Below are positions 36,198 to 45,637 of a stretch of DNA of 64,000 nt, in pieces. The stretch is from Cyclobacteriaceae bacterium (lineage in GTDB: Bacteria; Bacteroidota; Bacteroidia; Cytophagales; Cyclobacteriaceae): positions 213,774 through 277,773 of the forward strand of contig JAKLJG010000002.1 in assembly GCA_023151255.1 (NCBI GenBank), written 5' to 3'. A program made the position numbers and the translations under genes. Below the pieces are notes generated by a model. The model was given only the letters and a program-made list of their open reading frames with translations. It had not been told where the DNA came from and did not search any database. Every line of letters begins with the position of its first letter. Position 1 is the first letter of the stretch.

Positions 36198-36938
36198 TTA
36201 TTGGTTGCCTTTGCTAAAGTTGGCATTGTATGTGAGGCTTACCTGAAGTGTATGATTGCGCTCTGCCTGCAAACCATCGCCTTTAATTATAAATTGCTGC
36301 ATGTAGCCGAGTTGTACATTGCCTTTAGCGGAGAATTGATACCCCAATGCTCCGTATAAGCGGTTTTGATCTAAATAGTTCCTGTCGAAGTTGGGCCCGA
36401 ACTGGATGAAAATTTCATCATACAAACTTGCAAATAAAGTTTTGGGGCTCATTTCCTTTTTAGTGAGCGGGTAGTTTATCATAAACCGGTACCGCATGCG
36501 GTTGCGATATACCCAGCCATCCTTGCCAAACACATTACCTTCGAGCCACCGTTGTTCGGGCCTGAAGCGGTGATTGAAATATAATCTTCCTTCGCGTTGT
36601 GTAAGGATAAAATTCTGCCAAATGCGGTGCTCAGTAAATTTTTCCGGCACAGGCTGTTCGCCATACGGCCAGGTTACAATATGGCCATAGCCCAGCGTAA
36701 GGAGCACATTGTTTGTAACCCGATAGTCAAGCCCCAGTCGTAACAGCGACTGCTGCCAGTGAGTAATCCAATCAGCCCTGCGCCACTGGTACTCGGTGTG
36801 CAGGCTGAATTTTTCGGTTAGCCGGTGATTGCCGAAATACATGTACCAGCCGTTGTATTGATTTACGATTTGTTTCTGGGCCAACGCAGGAATGAGTACC
36901 ATTAGTGCAAGGCTAAACAGCCATATTCGTTTGTTCAT
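36198..36938 (-). CDS. DUF2490 family outer-membrane protein
   Basis: 246 residues. A signal peptide (1-21, ALAQ end) is followed by aromatic-rich alternating strands, e.g. GWYMYFGNHRLTEKFSLHT and YRFMINYPLTKKEM, matching DUF2490-type barrels. It lies 23 bases downstream of the SulP gene on the same strand and is likely co-expressed; whether it aids anion uptake across the outer membrane is unknown. Confidence 0.85.
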   Translation of the reverse strand: MNKRIWLFSLALMVLIPALAQKQIVNQYNGWYMYFGNHRLTEKFSLHTEYQWRRADWITHWQQSLLRLGLDYRVTNNVLLTLGYGHIVTWPYGEQPVPEKFTEHRIWQNFILTQREGRLYFNHRFRPEQRWLEGNVFGKDGWVYRNRMRYRFMINYPLTKKEMSPKTLFASLYDEIFIQFGPNFDRNYLDQNRLYGALGYQFSAKGNVQLGYMQQFIIKGDGLQAERNHTLQVSLTYNANFSKGNQ

Positions 36939-36961
36939 CTTGGTTCGAAAATAGGGAATTT

Positions 36962-39166
36962 TCAGAGCACGGTGCGTACCGTTGTATTGGCATCAAGTAG
37001 CTTCAGGAATTTTTCCGAAAACTGTATCAGGTTTGGTATCTCATGGAGCTCTGCTAAACCACGGTTTTTGTAAAGCAAGAATTTATTTTTATGGCATTCA
37101 ATGTGCATCTCTTCCTCTTTTTCTAAAAAGTCAATTACCGGCTCTGAGAAGAGTTTCCGAACAGCGGATTCATCCTGCCCGCGCAGGTAATATTTTTTTG
37201 AAAATACCTGGTGCGCAGAAAAATCGATGTCGGTACCGCTGGTCAGTTCCGATAGTTTTGACCATAAATTTTCAGGTTCCAATGCGAAATCAGGAATAGT
37301 AAGATTCGATTCAGTAATCATTGCTACGGTAATCTGTGTGTCTTGCTGGGCCTGGCCGGCTCCTTCAGTAAGGGTAATATCTGAAATAGTAAGCCGGCCC
37401 TGATCGATGTATCGCTCCATGATATTTTCTTCAAACCGGATGCGGGTTCCTATTTCAATAGGGAAGTCCTTATACTTAAGCACACTTTTTATTTTTTGCG
37501 GATAAAAACTGAAATCATTCTCTTCGCAGAATTTTCTCAGGGTAAGCTGGCGAGGAGAGAGTTTTAGTTCAAAGGTAATTTGTTTAACCGGGTCAAACTT
37601 ACGGGCTGCCAAGGGGTGGTTGGAAAAGGCTCTGAAGTTGTCAAACCCGGTTGCCAATGCCTGACCACCGTGATGCTGGTATTCTTCTTGAAAATGGTAA
37701 AAGGCTTCCATAAAGGTATGGTCCACCATGCGTGCCTCACTGAAATTGAATACGACTTTTTTGCCGGGCACAAAACTTCGGAAGAGTCTCTTATAGCCTA
37801 TCAGGTTAGAAAAGATAGCGGCATCAAGCACCTTAATGTAATAATCTCCGTTGGTTTGAACCAGCTCAAACCGGGCTTTAAACAGGCTGCGCAAGGGCAC
37901 CCCGTTAATCATGTGAAAGATAAATTTCATCAAAATGCCCGAGCCTACACCAACCAGCAGATCGGTTGCCAGCGTTACGATAATCGTGGTTACAAAGATG
38001 ACGAGTTGTTCCGAGCCAATTTTATAGGTTTTAAAAAATTCATTAGGCGAGGCCAGGCGATAGCCAACGGCAATCAGCAAAGCGGCAAGTGCTGTGTTGG
38101 GAATCATTTCAATTACCGGTATAAACAGCAGCATGGCCGTTAGTAAGAAAAACCCATGAAAGAAGTTAGCCCACTGGGTTCGGCCGCCAAAAGTGATATT
38201 GGCCGAACTCCTAGCTACTTCGGATATCATGGGCAAACCACCAAGCATACCAGAAATAGCGTTGCCGATTCCCACGGCCCGAAGGTCTTTGTCGTAATCG
38301 GATATTCGCCTCCAGGGATCCAAGCCGTCAATCGCTTTTACGGTTAACAATGTTTCCAGGCTGTTGACGAAAAGAAACATGATGACATATTTCCAGAAGA
38401 CCCAGGTGCCAATCATGTCAAAGTTGGCGTTAAAACCAACAGATGCCCAGAAGTTCCCTACCTGTACCATATCAAATGCGGGCTCGGTATGTTTGAAATC
38501 CATGATCCATGCCAGCGGAATGGTTACCAGTAATACAAAAACCGGTGCGGGCAATTTTTTAACCATTTTTGATTTAATCAGTGGCAAACCAAAAATGATG
38601 AGGAGGCTGATAACCCCTATAAGTGTTACCCGAAAGTCTTCATGAATAATGGAGTCGGGAATGCGCTCATATAATTCAAGGGTTTCCAGGCCATTCAATG
38701 TGGCTGGGTCAATACCCAACAGGATGTGAATTTGCTTCGAAAAAATAATGAGACCAATGGCTGCCAACATGCCGTGAATGGCCGAATGAGGAAAGAAATC
38801 GCTGAGTGAACCGAATTTTAAAAAACCAAAAACAAGTTGAATAAGTGCGGCCACAACAATAACCCCCAAGGCAAGGTGCCAGCCATCGGGGCCACCGCCC
38901 ATTTCGGTTACTGCGCCCGCGCAAATGGTGATCAGTCCTGCCGCTGGCCCTTTTATGGTGAGGCGGCTGCCGGCAAAAAAACTAACAACCAGGCCGCCAA
39001 TCATGGCGGTCAGCACGCCCATAGCAGCCGGAAACTCGCTGGCTTTGGCAATACCCAGGCTAAGCGGCAATGCCAGTAGAAATACTAAAAATCCGGAAAG
39101 CGCATCGGCTTTCCAGTTTTGTTTAAGGCCTTCAAGACCGTCTTTAGGAATAGTTTTAATGTTCAT
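36962..39166 (-). CDS. SulP family anion transporter with extended C-terminus
   Basis: 734 residues. About 11-14 helices occupy residues 20-430, beginning with GLKQNWKADALSGFLVFLLAL and including FFAGSRLTIKGPAAGLITI, typical of the SulP branch close to bicarbonate/anion transporters. A STAS-like domain follows (about 450-560; FNFSEARMVDHTFMEAFYHFQ). Residues from about 560 to the end form an additional domain of unknown type (a DUF3137-like resemblance, weak). Sulfate or bicarbonate are both possible substrates. It is divergent from the dabA/dabB unit. Confidence 0.88.
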   Translation of the reverse strand: MNIKTIPKDGLEGLKQNWKADALSGFLVFLLALPLSLGIAKASEFPAAMGVLTAMIGGLVVSFFAGSRLTIKGPAAGLITICAGAVTEMGGGPDGWHLALGVIVVAALIQLVFGFLKFGSLSDFFPHSAIHGMLAAIGLIIFSKQIHILLGIDPATLNGLETLELYERIPDSIIHEDFRVTLIGVISLLIIFGLPLIKSKMVKKLPAPVFVLLVTIPLAWIMDFKHTEPAFDMVQVGNFWASVGFNANFDMIGTWVFWKYVIMFLFVNSLETLLTVKAIDGLDPWRRISDYDKDLRAVGIGNAISGMLGGLPMISEVARSSANITFGGRTQWANFFHGFFLLTAMLLFIPVIEMIPNTALAALLIAVGYRLASPNEFFKTYKIGSEQLVIFVTTIIVTLATDLLVGVGSGILMKFIFHMINGVPLRSLFKARFELVQTNGDYYIKVLDAAIFSNLIGYKRLFRSFVPGKKVVFNFSEARMVDHTFMEAFYHFQEEYQHHGGQALATGFDNFRAFSNHPLAARKFDPVKQITFELKLSPRQLTLRKFCEENDFSFYPQKIKSVLKYKDFPIEIGTRIRFEENIMERYIDQGRLTISDITLTEGAGQAQQDTQITVAMITESNLTIPDFALEPENLWSKLSELTSGTDIDFSAHQVFSKKYYLRGQDESAVRKLFSEPVIDFLEKEEEMHIECHKNKFLLYKNRGLAELHEIPNLIQFSEKFLKLLDANTTVRTVL

Positions 39167-39252
39167 GTCTAAGTTTTACTGAAAAAATTTGGAAACAACA
39201 GGCACAGCTTACCGGCAAAGCATACCGGTAAATGCAACAGCACCTGTAAAAA

Positions 39253-39603
39253 TCAAATCAGTAAAACCCGGTGCAGGGTAAATAGTGGAGGGTGGGTGTT
39301 AAACTTTTTTTGTGGAAGGTACCAGGTAATGCTAGCGGACTGAAACTTTAACAGATCATTGAAAATTTCCAAAATGAATGAACTGTGCTCAAACGTTACT
39401 TGCTCAATTCGCTCTTCAGCTCCGGGCTCACTAATAAACAGTATTGAAATCAAATCCGCCCGGCTGGCCTTTGCGTTCTGGTATATGCAACAGGTTTTTT
39501 CTGCATGCCTAACCGAAGTGTCAGAAAAAGCAGGTGCTGTCGTTTCAAAACAAACTAACAGGATGAGGAGGTATTTTAACTGGTGAAGTTTTACCCAACG
39601 CAT
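39253..39603 (-). CDS. small exported-looking protein upstream of SulP
   Basis: 116 residues starting at ATG 39603. It has a hydrophobic N-terminal segment (about 10-27) compatible with a signal peptide or single anchor, and a C-terminal tail with paired prolines ending HPPLFTLHRVLLI. No family is recognised. It lies 86 bases upstream of the SulP gene on the same strand. A similarly sized protein with a similar end precedes dabA on the other strand. Coding status rests on frame length and context only. Confidence 0.5.
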   Translation of the reverse strand: MRWVKLHQLKYLLILLVCFETTAPAFSDTSVRHAEKTCCIYQNAKASRADLISILFISEPGAEERIEQVTFEHSSFILEIFNDLLKFQSASITWYLPQKKFNTHPPLFTLHRVLLI

Positions 39604-39734
39604 CGAAACGGAATTTTAAATCAAAGGTCTGTATATTTTTATGATATTTTCAAAATCTTTAATTCGAAATCGTTTGTGTATAATGTATCAGGGCATTTCC
39701 AACCGTTTAAGTTATTTCGCCTAATCAGGGGTTG

Positions 39735-39766
39735 TTGTATGGGGTAAATGCTTTTACTTACCTTTG
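39735..39766 (+). promoter_or_regulatory. candidate promoter for the small protein/dabA unit
   Basis: TTG at 39735-39737, 21 bases, then TACCTTTG at 39759-39766 (exact TAnnTTTG). The expected transcript start is at or next to the ATG at 39772, so the message may be leaderless, or the true start is elsewhere. It rules out the ATG at 39748 if real. Confidence 0.4.
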
Positions 39767-39771
39767 TTGGA

Positions 39772-40113
39772 ATGGGACGCTTGATTTTACGCCTGGTTGC
39801 TGCTTTTTTAATTCTATGCTTTGCGGTCGTTTCAGTATTTAACCGCCTGCCGTACGTCAATTCCGGTTTTTCCAATCAATCCACTTGTTATGGTACAGCA
39901 GCAGTTCAACTTAAGAATATAGTTCAGTTTATTTTGGAAGAAAAGGAAGGTCAAAAAGAATCTGAAAAACAATTTATCGGATTGGACTTTGCGCTTACCT
40001 CCGATTTAAAACCGAGTGTTCTTACAACTGGTTTTTCATGTTATCGTTCTGGTGATCCCATCCCCTCGTTATCCTGCCCGCGTTATCTCTTTAATTGTAG
40101 TTTGTTGATATAG
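39772..40113 (+). CDS. small exported-looking protein upstream of DabA
   Basis: 113 residues from ATG 39772; an earlier ATG at 39748 lies inside the promoter-like sequence. Residues about 3-23 are strongly hydrophobic (signal or anchor), then a Glu/Lys-rich middle and four later cysteines. The end (SCPRYLFNCSLLI) resembles that of the small protein on the other strand, with LF and LLI shared. Function unknown. It lies 77 bases upstream of dabA and is likely in the same operon. Confidence 0.5.
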   Translation: MGRLILRLVAAFLILCFAVVSVFNRLPYVNSGFSNQSTCYGTAAVQLKNIVQFILEEKEGQKESEKQFIGLDFALTSDLKPSVLTTGFSCYRSGDPIPSLSCPRYLFNCSLLI

Positions 40114-40190
40114 GAATTTGCCTTTTTTCAACCGTACCTGTCCTTAGCATCCTTTCAATAAACTAACCAGCGGCCCGACCGCACTATTTT

Positions 40191-42701
40191 ATGATTCAGT
40201 CAGATTCTGATGTTTTTAACGAGCAAACCATCTTGCATAAACTCAGGCATTACCTGCCTGCCCAGGCTCCGCTAAAGGATTTTATTCACCACAATACCTT
40301 GCACGCTTTCCAGGCGTTGCCTTTTGACAAAGCCATTTTCAGTGCATCGGCCATTCTGGGTTATAAGGTTTCGCTTACACTTGCCGAATACCGCCACCAG
40401 TATGCCAAGGGCCGCATACGCGATGAGGTTCTCAACCAAATTATCATCAAAAAAAAGGGCGAGGCTCAATTGCCTGAATGGAAACAGAAATTGCTGCACG
40501 GAGTTTATCATCGCCCTATGCCCCGCATTGGTACGTTACGGGCTAACTGGAAAAAGCTCCATCAGGTTGATCTCGATTCGCTGGTGCACCCCTTGTTGTT
40601 TAGGATATTGTGCAGCTACCTCGACCAGGGCATTGCCATTTGGAATTTTCCGGTTTGGCATAAGGGATTTCTGGCCTCCATCCGGGAATTGGAGCGTACC
40701 AGCTTAACCAGCTTTTTTCGTTCATCGCGCGCAAAGGAGTTACTCTTAAAAGGGCACTGCCGTATTGAACAATTGCTCCGCATCCTGGTAGGTTTCGACC
40801 GTACGCTCTATGCTCATTACCTGTTCGATCAGCAGTTTGCCCACCAGGGCTGGTCGGGTATGGTGGCTGTTGTTGAGGAGCATCCCGAAACGTTACTCGA
40901 TAAACGAAAAATATCACTACACGATTTAATCGTGTTTGAGCTGTTGCTCGAAATTGATGCGCTTGACTTTTATTTTGGGCCGTACTGGCTGCCACTGGAA
41001 CAAGGACTTCACGAAAAACCAGAGCCCCTGTTTGCTGATGTGTCTGTTACAGAACTTGATGAGGTAACCATGTTGTGGCAGGAGGCCTTTGAGTGGAGTT
41101 ACTACAACCCGGTATTGGCTGGTATTCAGGTGGCTGTTCAGGATAAGCCGGCCCGAGAAAAGAGTTTTCAGGCCGTGTTTTGTATTGACGACCGGGAGTG
41201 TTCGCTGAGGCGTTACCTGGAACAGACTGATGGGCGGTGCGAAACGTTTGGAACCCCTGGCTTTTTTGGTGTTGAGTTTTACTTTCAACCCGACCATGGT
41301 AAGTTTTACGATAAGCTGTGCCCTGCACCGGTTACACCTAAGTATTTAATTAAAGAAGTGGGTATTCGCAGAAAACATAGCCGCGATACCCATTTTACCC
41401 AGCGCACGCATTCCCTTTTAGGTGGCTGGCTGATTAGCCAGACGCTTGGCTTTTGGTCGGCATTTAAGTTATTTCTAAACATAATCAGGCCATCAATCAG
41501 CCCTGCCACGGCTACGTCCTTTCAACATATGCATGAGCATTCGCGGCTCACCATCGAATGCCGAAATCCGGAGTATAAAGAAAAAGGTCTTCAGCTTGGC
41601 TTTACTATTGAAGAAATGGCAGAAAGGGTAGAGGCCGTATTACGCAGCATTGGTATGGTGAACGATTTTGCACCGTTGGTGTACGTGGTGGGGCACGGTG
41701 CGAGCAGCGTTAATAATCCGCACTATGCCGCATACGATTGTGGGGCCTGTTCCGGGCGGGCCGGGTCGGTCAATGCGCGAGTTTTCAGCTTCATGGCGAA
41801 TCACGCAGGGGTTCGCGCGCTTTTGGAGAGACGCGGTATAACCATACCGCACCATACCCGGTTTGTGGGCGGTTTACATGATACCACCCGTGACGAAATT
41901 GCTTTTTTTGATGAAGACTCGCTGCAGGCTGATCATAACCTTCTTCATAAGCAGAATAAGCGGGTTTTTTTACATGCCCTTGATTTGAATGCGAAAGAAC
42001 GTTCACGAAGGTTTTATTCTGTTGACACAACAAGTTCGTTAACGAAAATACACAATGCCATCAAACTTCGTTCGGTGTCGCTGTTTGAGCCACGCCCCGA
42101 ACTGAACCATGCTACCAATGCGCTGTGCATTATCGGCCGTAGGCAGTTAACCCGGCATTTATTTCTCGACAGGCGTGCGTTTCTGAACTCGTTTGATTAC
42201 CGCGTTGACCCCGATGGAAAATACCTGTTCAACATTGTAAAGGCAGCTGCACCGGTGTGTGGCGGTATTAACCTGGAATACTTCTTCTCCCGTACCGACA
42301 ATCAGAAATTAGGAGCCGGCACAAAATTACCACACAACGTGATGGGATTATTTGGTGTGGCCAACGGCATTGATGGCGACCTGCGACCCGGTTTGCCCAG
42401 TCAGATGATTGAAATTCATGAACCAGTTCGATTGCTGATGGTAATTGAACACTACCCGGAGGTTGTACTTCACACCATTCAACGCTCAGCCGAAACATAC
42501 GAGTGGTTTGTCAATCAGTGGATTCACCTGGTGGTGGTTCATCCCGATACGCGGGAATTGTTTGTTTTTCAGAATGGCAATTTTGTTTTGTATAAGCCGC
42601 AGGCGCCCCCAATACCCAGAACAACTGATGTAACAAAAATCATTGAGCAAAGCCATGATGATTTGCCGGTGTATGAGTTAATAAGCTCCGAACAGCCATG
42701 A
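40191..42701 (+). CDS. dabA: inorganic carbon accumulation subunit DabA (DUF2309)
   Basis: 836 residues. The zinc site of a beta-carbonic-anhydrase-like fold is visible: Cys331 and Asp333 in CIDDRECS, His502 in HGASSVNN, Cys517 in YDCGACSG. Their spacing matches that of Halothiobacillus DabA within two residues. In that organism DabA works with DabB as a cation-driven carbon uptake complex that vectorially hydrates CO2 to bicarbonate. Here it is followed by dabB with a 4-base overlap. The host looks heterotrophic, so the bicarbonate probably feeds carboxylases or pH balance. Confidence 0.94.
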   Translation: MIQSDSDVFNEQTILHKLRHYLPAQAPLKDFIHHNTLHAFQALPFDKAIFSASAILGYKVSLTLAEYRHQYAKGRIRDEVLNQIIIKKKGEAQLPEWKQKLLHGVYHRPMPRIGTLRANWKKLHQVDLDSLVHPLLFRILCSYLDQGIAIWNFPVWHKGFLASIRELERTSLTSFFRSSRAKELLLKGHCRIEQLLRILVGFDRTLYAHYLFDQQFAHQGWSGMVAVVEEHPETLLDKRKISLHDLIVFELLLEIDALDFYFGPYWLPLEQGLHEKPEPLFADVSVTELDEVTMLWQEAFEWSYYNPVLAGIQVAVQDKPAREKSFQAVFCIDDRECSLRRYLEQTDGRCETFGTPGFFGVEFYFQPDHGKFYDKLCPAPVTPKYLIKEVGIRRKHSRDTHFTQRTHSLLGGWLISQTLGFWSAFKLFLNIIRPSISPATATSFQHMHEHSRLTIECRNPEYKEKGLQLGFTIEEMAERVEAVLRSIGMVNDFAPLVYVVGHGASSVNNPHYAAYDCGACSGRAGSVNARVFSFMANHAGVRALLERRGITIPHHTRFVGGLHDTTRDEIAFFDEDSLQADHNLLHKQNKRVFLHALDLNAKERSRRFYSVDTTSSLTKIHNAIKLRSVSLFEPRPELNHATNALCIIGRRQLTRHLFLDRRAFLNSFDYRVDPDGKYLFNIVKAAAPVCGGINLEYFFSRTDNQKLGAGTKLPHNVMGLFGVANGIDGDLRPGLPSQMIEIHEPVRLLMVIEHYPEVVLHTIQRSAETYEWFVNQWIHLVVVHPDTRELFVFQNGNFVLYKPQAPPIPRTTDVTKIIEQSHDDLPVYELISSEQP

Positions 42702-44566
42702 CGAAGATACTTGTACTTTTCATACTCATCCCGCTGGCCGGATTTCTGGTAAGCCTGGCCGTGCCTGCCAGAAAAGAAGGGTTAATGTCGCAGGTGGCCT
42801 TCGGTACTGTTGGCCTTACGTTATTTGGGTTTCAATTATTTGCCCTGTATTGGTTGGTACAGGGTTCGCCTACACTAAACCTGAAGGAGCTGGTTATCTA
42901 CCGTACGGATGGGTACGAGTTTTTAATCGACTTTTATTTTGATAAAGTAACGGCAACCTATCTGTTTGTAGGCTCCATACTCACCTTTTTGGTAACGATC
43001 TACAGCCGGTATTACCTGCATCGCGAAGGAGGCTACAAACGGTTTTTCAACACCATTTTGTTTTTTTATCTCGGATACAACCTGGTTATCTTCAGCGGCA
43101 ACTTTGAAACTTTATTCATCGGCTGGGAAATATTGGGCATATCTTCCTTTCTGCTGATTGCCTTTTACCGCGACCGGTATTTGCCGGTGAAGAATGCTGT
43201 TAAGGTATTTTCTATTTACCGGGTTGGCGATGTAGGCATTTTGCTGGCCATGTGGATGAGCCATCACCTGTTTGGCGAAAACATTGCCTTTTTGAAACTG
43301 AATAACTATGAGTTGGTGCATGAACACCTGCAGGCCCATAGTTGGGTGGGCGTGTTTATTTCGCTGATGCTACTCATCGCGGCAGCGGCTAAATCGGCCC
43401 AGCTTCCGTTCTCTACCTGGCTGCCCCGCGCCATGGAAGGGCCTACACCTTCGAGCGCTATCTTTTACGGGTCGCTGTCGGTACACATGGGTGTGTTTCT
43501 GTTGCTGCGCACCTTTCCGTTCTGGGAGCATCAGTTATCTATTCGCATGGTTATTGGTTTGCTAGGGTTGATAACCAGCTTGGTGGCCACTGGCATTGCC
43601 CGTGTGCAATCCTCAGTGAAAAGTCAGGTGGCGTATTCATCCATTGCACAAATCGGGTTGATATTTGTTGAAATTGCTGCGGGTTGGCACTACCTGGCGC
43701 TGATTCATTTTGCGGGCAATGCTTTTTTAAGGACTTACCAGCTTTTAGTTTCACCCTCGGTGGTGGTGTATCGCATACGCGAGCAATTTTATCATTTTGT
43801 TCCCCGTCATCATACGGTTGAAGATTCGCTTCCGAAGCGCATGGAGTATTCTATTTACATGCTTTCACTCAAAGAATGGAACCTTGACTCGTTTATGTAC
43901 CATTATTTGTGGAACCCGGTTAAGTGGCTTGGAAAAAAACTCGGTGTGCTCAATACAACTAAAGTATTGGTGTTTTTTATACCAGTCTATGCTTGTGGTT
44001 TATACCTCTTGGTAAACACGCAACTTCTTCCTTTGGGTGCTCACCGGTACTTGCCTGTAATTTTTTCGGTTATCGGTGTAATGATGGTGTTGAAATCCTT
44101 CACCGAGAGAATACATGCCCGTATGAGTTGGATACTGGTGGTTCTAAATCACTTTTGGGTGGCATTGGCGGTAAATTTTAACGAGCAGTTTGAAGTAACG
44201 CACACACTTCTTTACCTGAGTGGGGTATCAGTTTTTGGTTTAGTTGGTTACCTGGCTTTACACAGGTTAAAATACCTGGAAGGCAGTATTGATATGGACC
44301 GTTTTCACGGGCATTCATACAAGCATCCGAAAATTGCGCTGGTGTTTTTGTTATCCTGCCTGGGTGTTTCTGGTTTTCCTATTACGCCTACCTTTTTGGG
44401 TGAAGATTTAATTTTCAGCCATATTCATGAAGATCAGATAGCCCTTGCCTTCCTTACGTCATTAAGTTTTATTGTGGACGGGCTGGCGATTATCCGGATC
44501 TACGCGCGTGTATTTTTGGGGCCGCACTCACGGTCGGTTTATGAGATGGCCTACCGGTCATCGTAG
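42698..44566 (+). CDS. dabB: DabB, NuoL/MrpA-like cation-coupled membrane subunit
   Basis: 622 residues with about 14 membrane helices. The NADH-dehydrogenase/Mrp antiporter signature is seen in AAAAKSAQLPFSTWLPRAMEGPTPSSAIFYGSLSVH, which carries the conserved Lys and the LP/HMEGPTP loop. It belongs to the proton-transporting MRP/NuoL family and partners DabA. The gene overlaps dabA by 4 bases (ATGA), which strongly suggests coupled translation and a stoichiometric complex. It converges on the aminotransferase gene with a 4-base gap. Confidence 0.92.
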   Translation: MTKILVLFILIPLAGFLVSLAVPARKEGLMSQVAFGTVGLTLFGFQLFALYWLVQGSPTLNLKELVIYRTDGYEFLIDFYFDKVTATYLFVGSILTFLVTIYSRYYLHREGGYKRFFNTILFFYLGYNLVIFSGNFETLFIGWEILGISSFLLIAFYRDRYLPVKNAVKVFSIYRVGDVGILLAMWMSHHLFGENIAFLKLNNYELVHEHLQAHSWVGVFISLMLLIAAAAKSAQLPFSTWLPRAMEGPTPSSAIFYGSLSVHMGVFLLLRTFPFWEHQLSIRMVIGLLGLITSLVATGIARVQSSVKSQVAYSSIAQIGLIFVEIAAGWHYLALIHFAGNAFLRTYQLLVSPSVVVYRIREQFYHFVPRHHTVEDSLPKRMEYSIYMLSLKEWNLDSFMYHYLWNPVKWLGKKLGVLNTTKVLVFFIPVYACGLYLLVNTQLLPLGAHRYLPVIFSVIGVMMVLKSFTERIHARMSWILVVLNHFWVALAVNFNEQFEVTHTLLYLSGVSVFGLVGYLALHRLKYLEGSIDMDRFHGHSYKHPKIALVFLLSCLGVSGFPITPTFLGEDLIFSHIHEDQIALAFLTSLSFIVDGLAIIRIYARVFLGPHSRSVYEMAYRSS

Positions 44567-44570
44567 CGCA

Positions 44571-45629
44571 TTAAATAAAGCCGTACAGAAAATCCATCAG
44601 CCGGGCAATTTCCTTGCGCTGAATGGCCGGGAAGTTGGCAATGCGAAAGGTTGTATTTTTCCATTCGCCATAGCCATTGCCCAGCAGGAAGCCAGCCTCT
44701 TTTGCGGCAGCCTTTACCTGCTGCACTTTTGCAACCGGAGCCTCAATGGCCAGTACGGTGTGCGAACGCACAGCTTTGCTGCGTGCCAAAAAGTTGAGTT
44801 GGTTGCTTTTCGTATCAAAGAATGATTCCCATTTTTTGTAACGCGATTTGATAGTGCTGCTAACTTTCTTAATCGGCTTAGCTGATTCCAGTACACACTT
44901 CAACAGGTAGATGCCCAACACATTTGGTGTGTATGTAGTCTGGTATTGCTGCATCATTTCATGCAGGTATAGCAAGCTGTTGTAATGTTGCCTGTGGTTA
45001 ACTTGTTCAGCTCGTTTAAGGGCAGCGGGCGAGCAGATCAGCACAGCCAGCCCGGCCGGTAAGCCAAAGCATTTTTGCACTGAGGCAAACCACACGTCAG
45101 CTGATGTGAAGTCCAATTCAATACCGGCCATCGATGAGGTGGCATCAACGGCAATCAAATGGTTGGGGTTTTTTGCATGGAGTTGCTGTATGAGCTTATT
45201 GGTAACCTGTGTACCGTTTGAGGTTTCGTTTTGTGTAATGCAAAGGGTATCTCCGCTGGTAAATGCGGCTGGTTTCAATTTTTCCTGAAGTGTAAACGGC
45301 TTGGCTGTGGTGCCCGGCTTTATCCGCGCGGTGTACTCAAACCATTTTTTTCCGAAGGCCCCGTTGAACAAATGGATGCTTTGTTCTTTAATTAATGATT
45401 GAGCTATAATCTCCCAACTCTCGGTTGCAGATGAAACAAAGTAAATTGTGTAGTCATCCGGAACATTCAGTTTTTCGTGAAGCAGCCGGATTGTGCTTTT
45501 TGAAATTTCAACAAATTCATCGCTGCGGTGATTGATACTGACAATGTTGTTGCGGTACGCATCCTGCAGGTATCGTTTAACCTTGGGGTAAACCCGCGAG
45601 GGCCCGGGGTAAAAGGAGACTGTACCCAT
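44571..45629 (-). CDS. class V PLP-dependent aminotransferase
   Basis: 352 residues, SerC/alanine-glyoxylate-like fold type I. Visible elements are the N-terminal YPGPSRVYPKV, ITQNETSNGTQV, and DATSSMAGIELDF followed by the PLP lysine in ASVQKCFGLPAG. Related to phosphoserine aminotransferase (SerC), with a shorter N-terminus than in E. coli; exact substrate not certain. It is the last gene of a three-gene minus-strand unit after aroQ (8-base gap). Confidence 0.88.
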   Translation of the reverse strand: MGTVSFYPGPSRVYPKVKRYLQDAYRNNIVSINHRSDEFVEISKSTIRLLHEKLNVPDDYTIYFVSSATESWEIIAQSLIKEQSIHLFNGAFGKKWFEYTARIKPGTTAKPFTLQEKLKPAAFTSGDTLCITQNETSNGTQVTNKLIQQLHAKNPNHLIAVDATSSMAGIELDFTSADVWFASVQKCFGLPAGLAVLICSPAALKRAEQVNHRQHYNSLLYLHEMMQQYQTTYTPNVLGIYLLKCVLESAKPIKKVSSTIKSRYKKWESFFDTKSNQLNFLARSKAVRSHTVLAIEAPVAKVQQVKAAAKEAGFLLGNGYGEWKNTTFRIANFPAIQRKEIARLMDFLYGFI

Positions 45630-45637
45630 TGACGGTT

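Noticed and set aside
37580..38143. Plus-strand frame of 187 codons inside SulP
   Set aside because: Antisense shadow of the transmembrane coding region.
44571..45629. Confident assignment as SerC
   Set aside because: Motifs fit class V aminotransferases generally; no serine-pathway neighbour decides the substrate.
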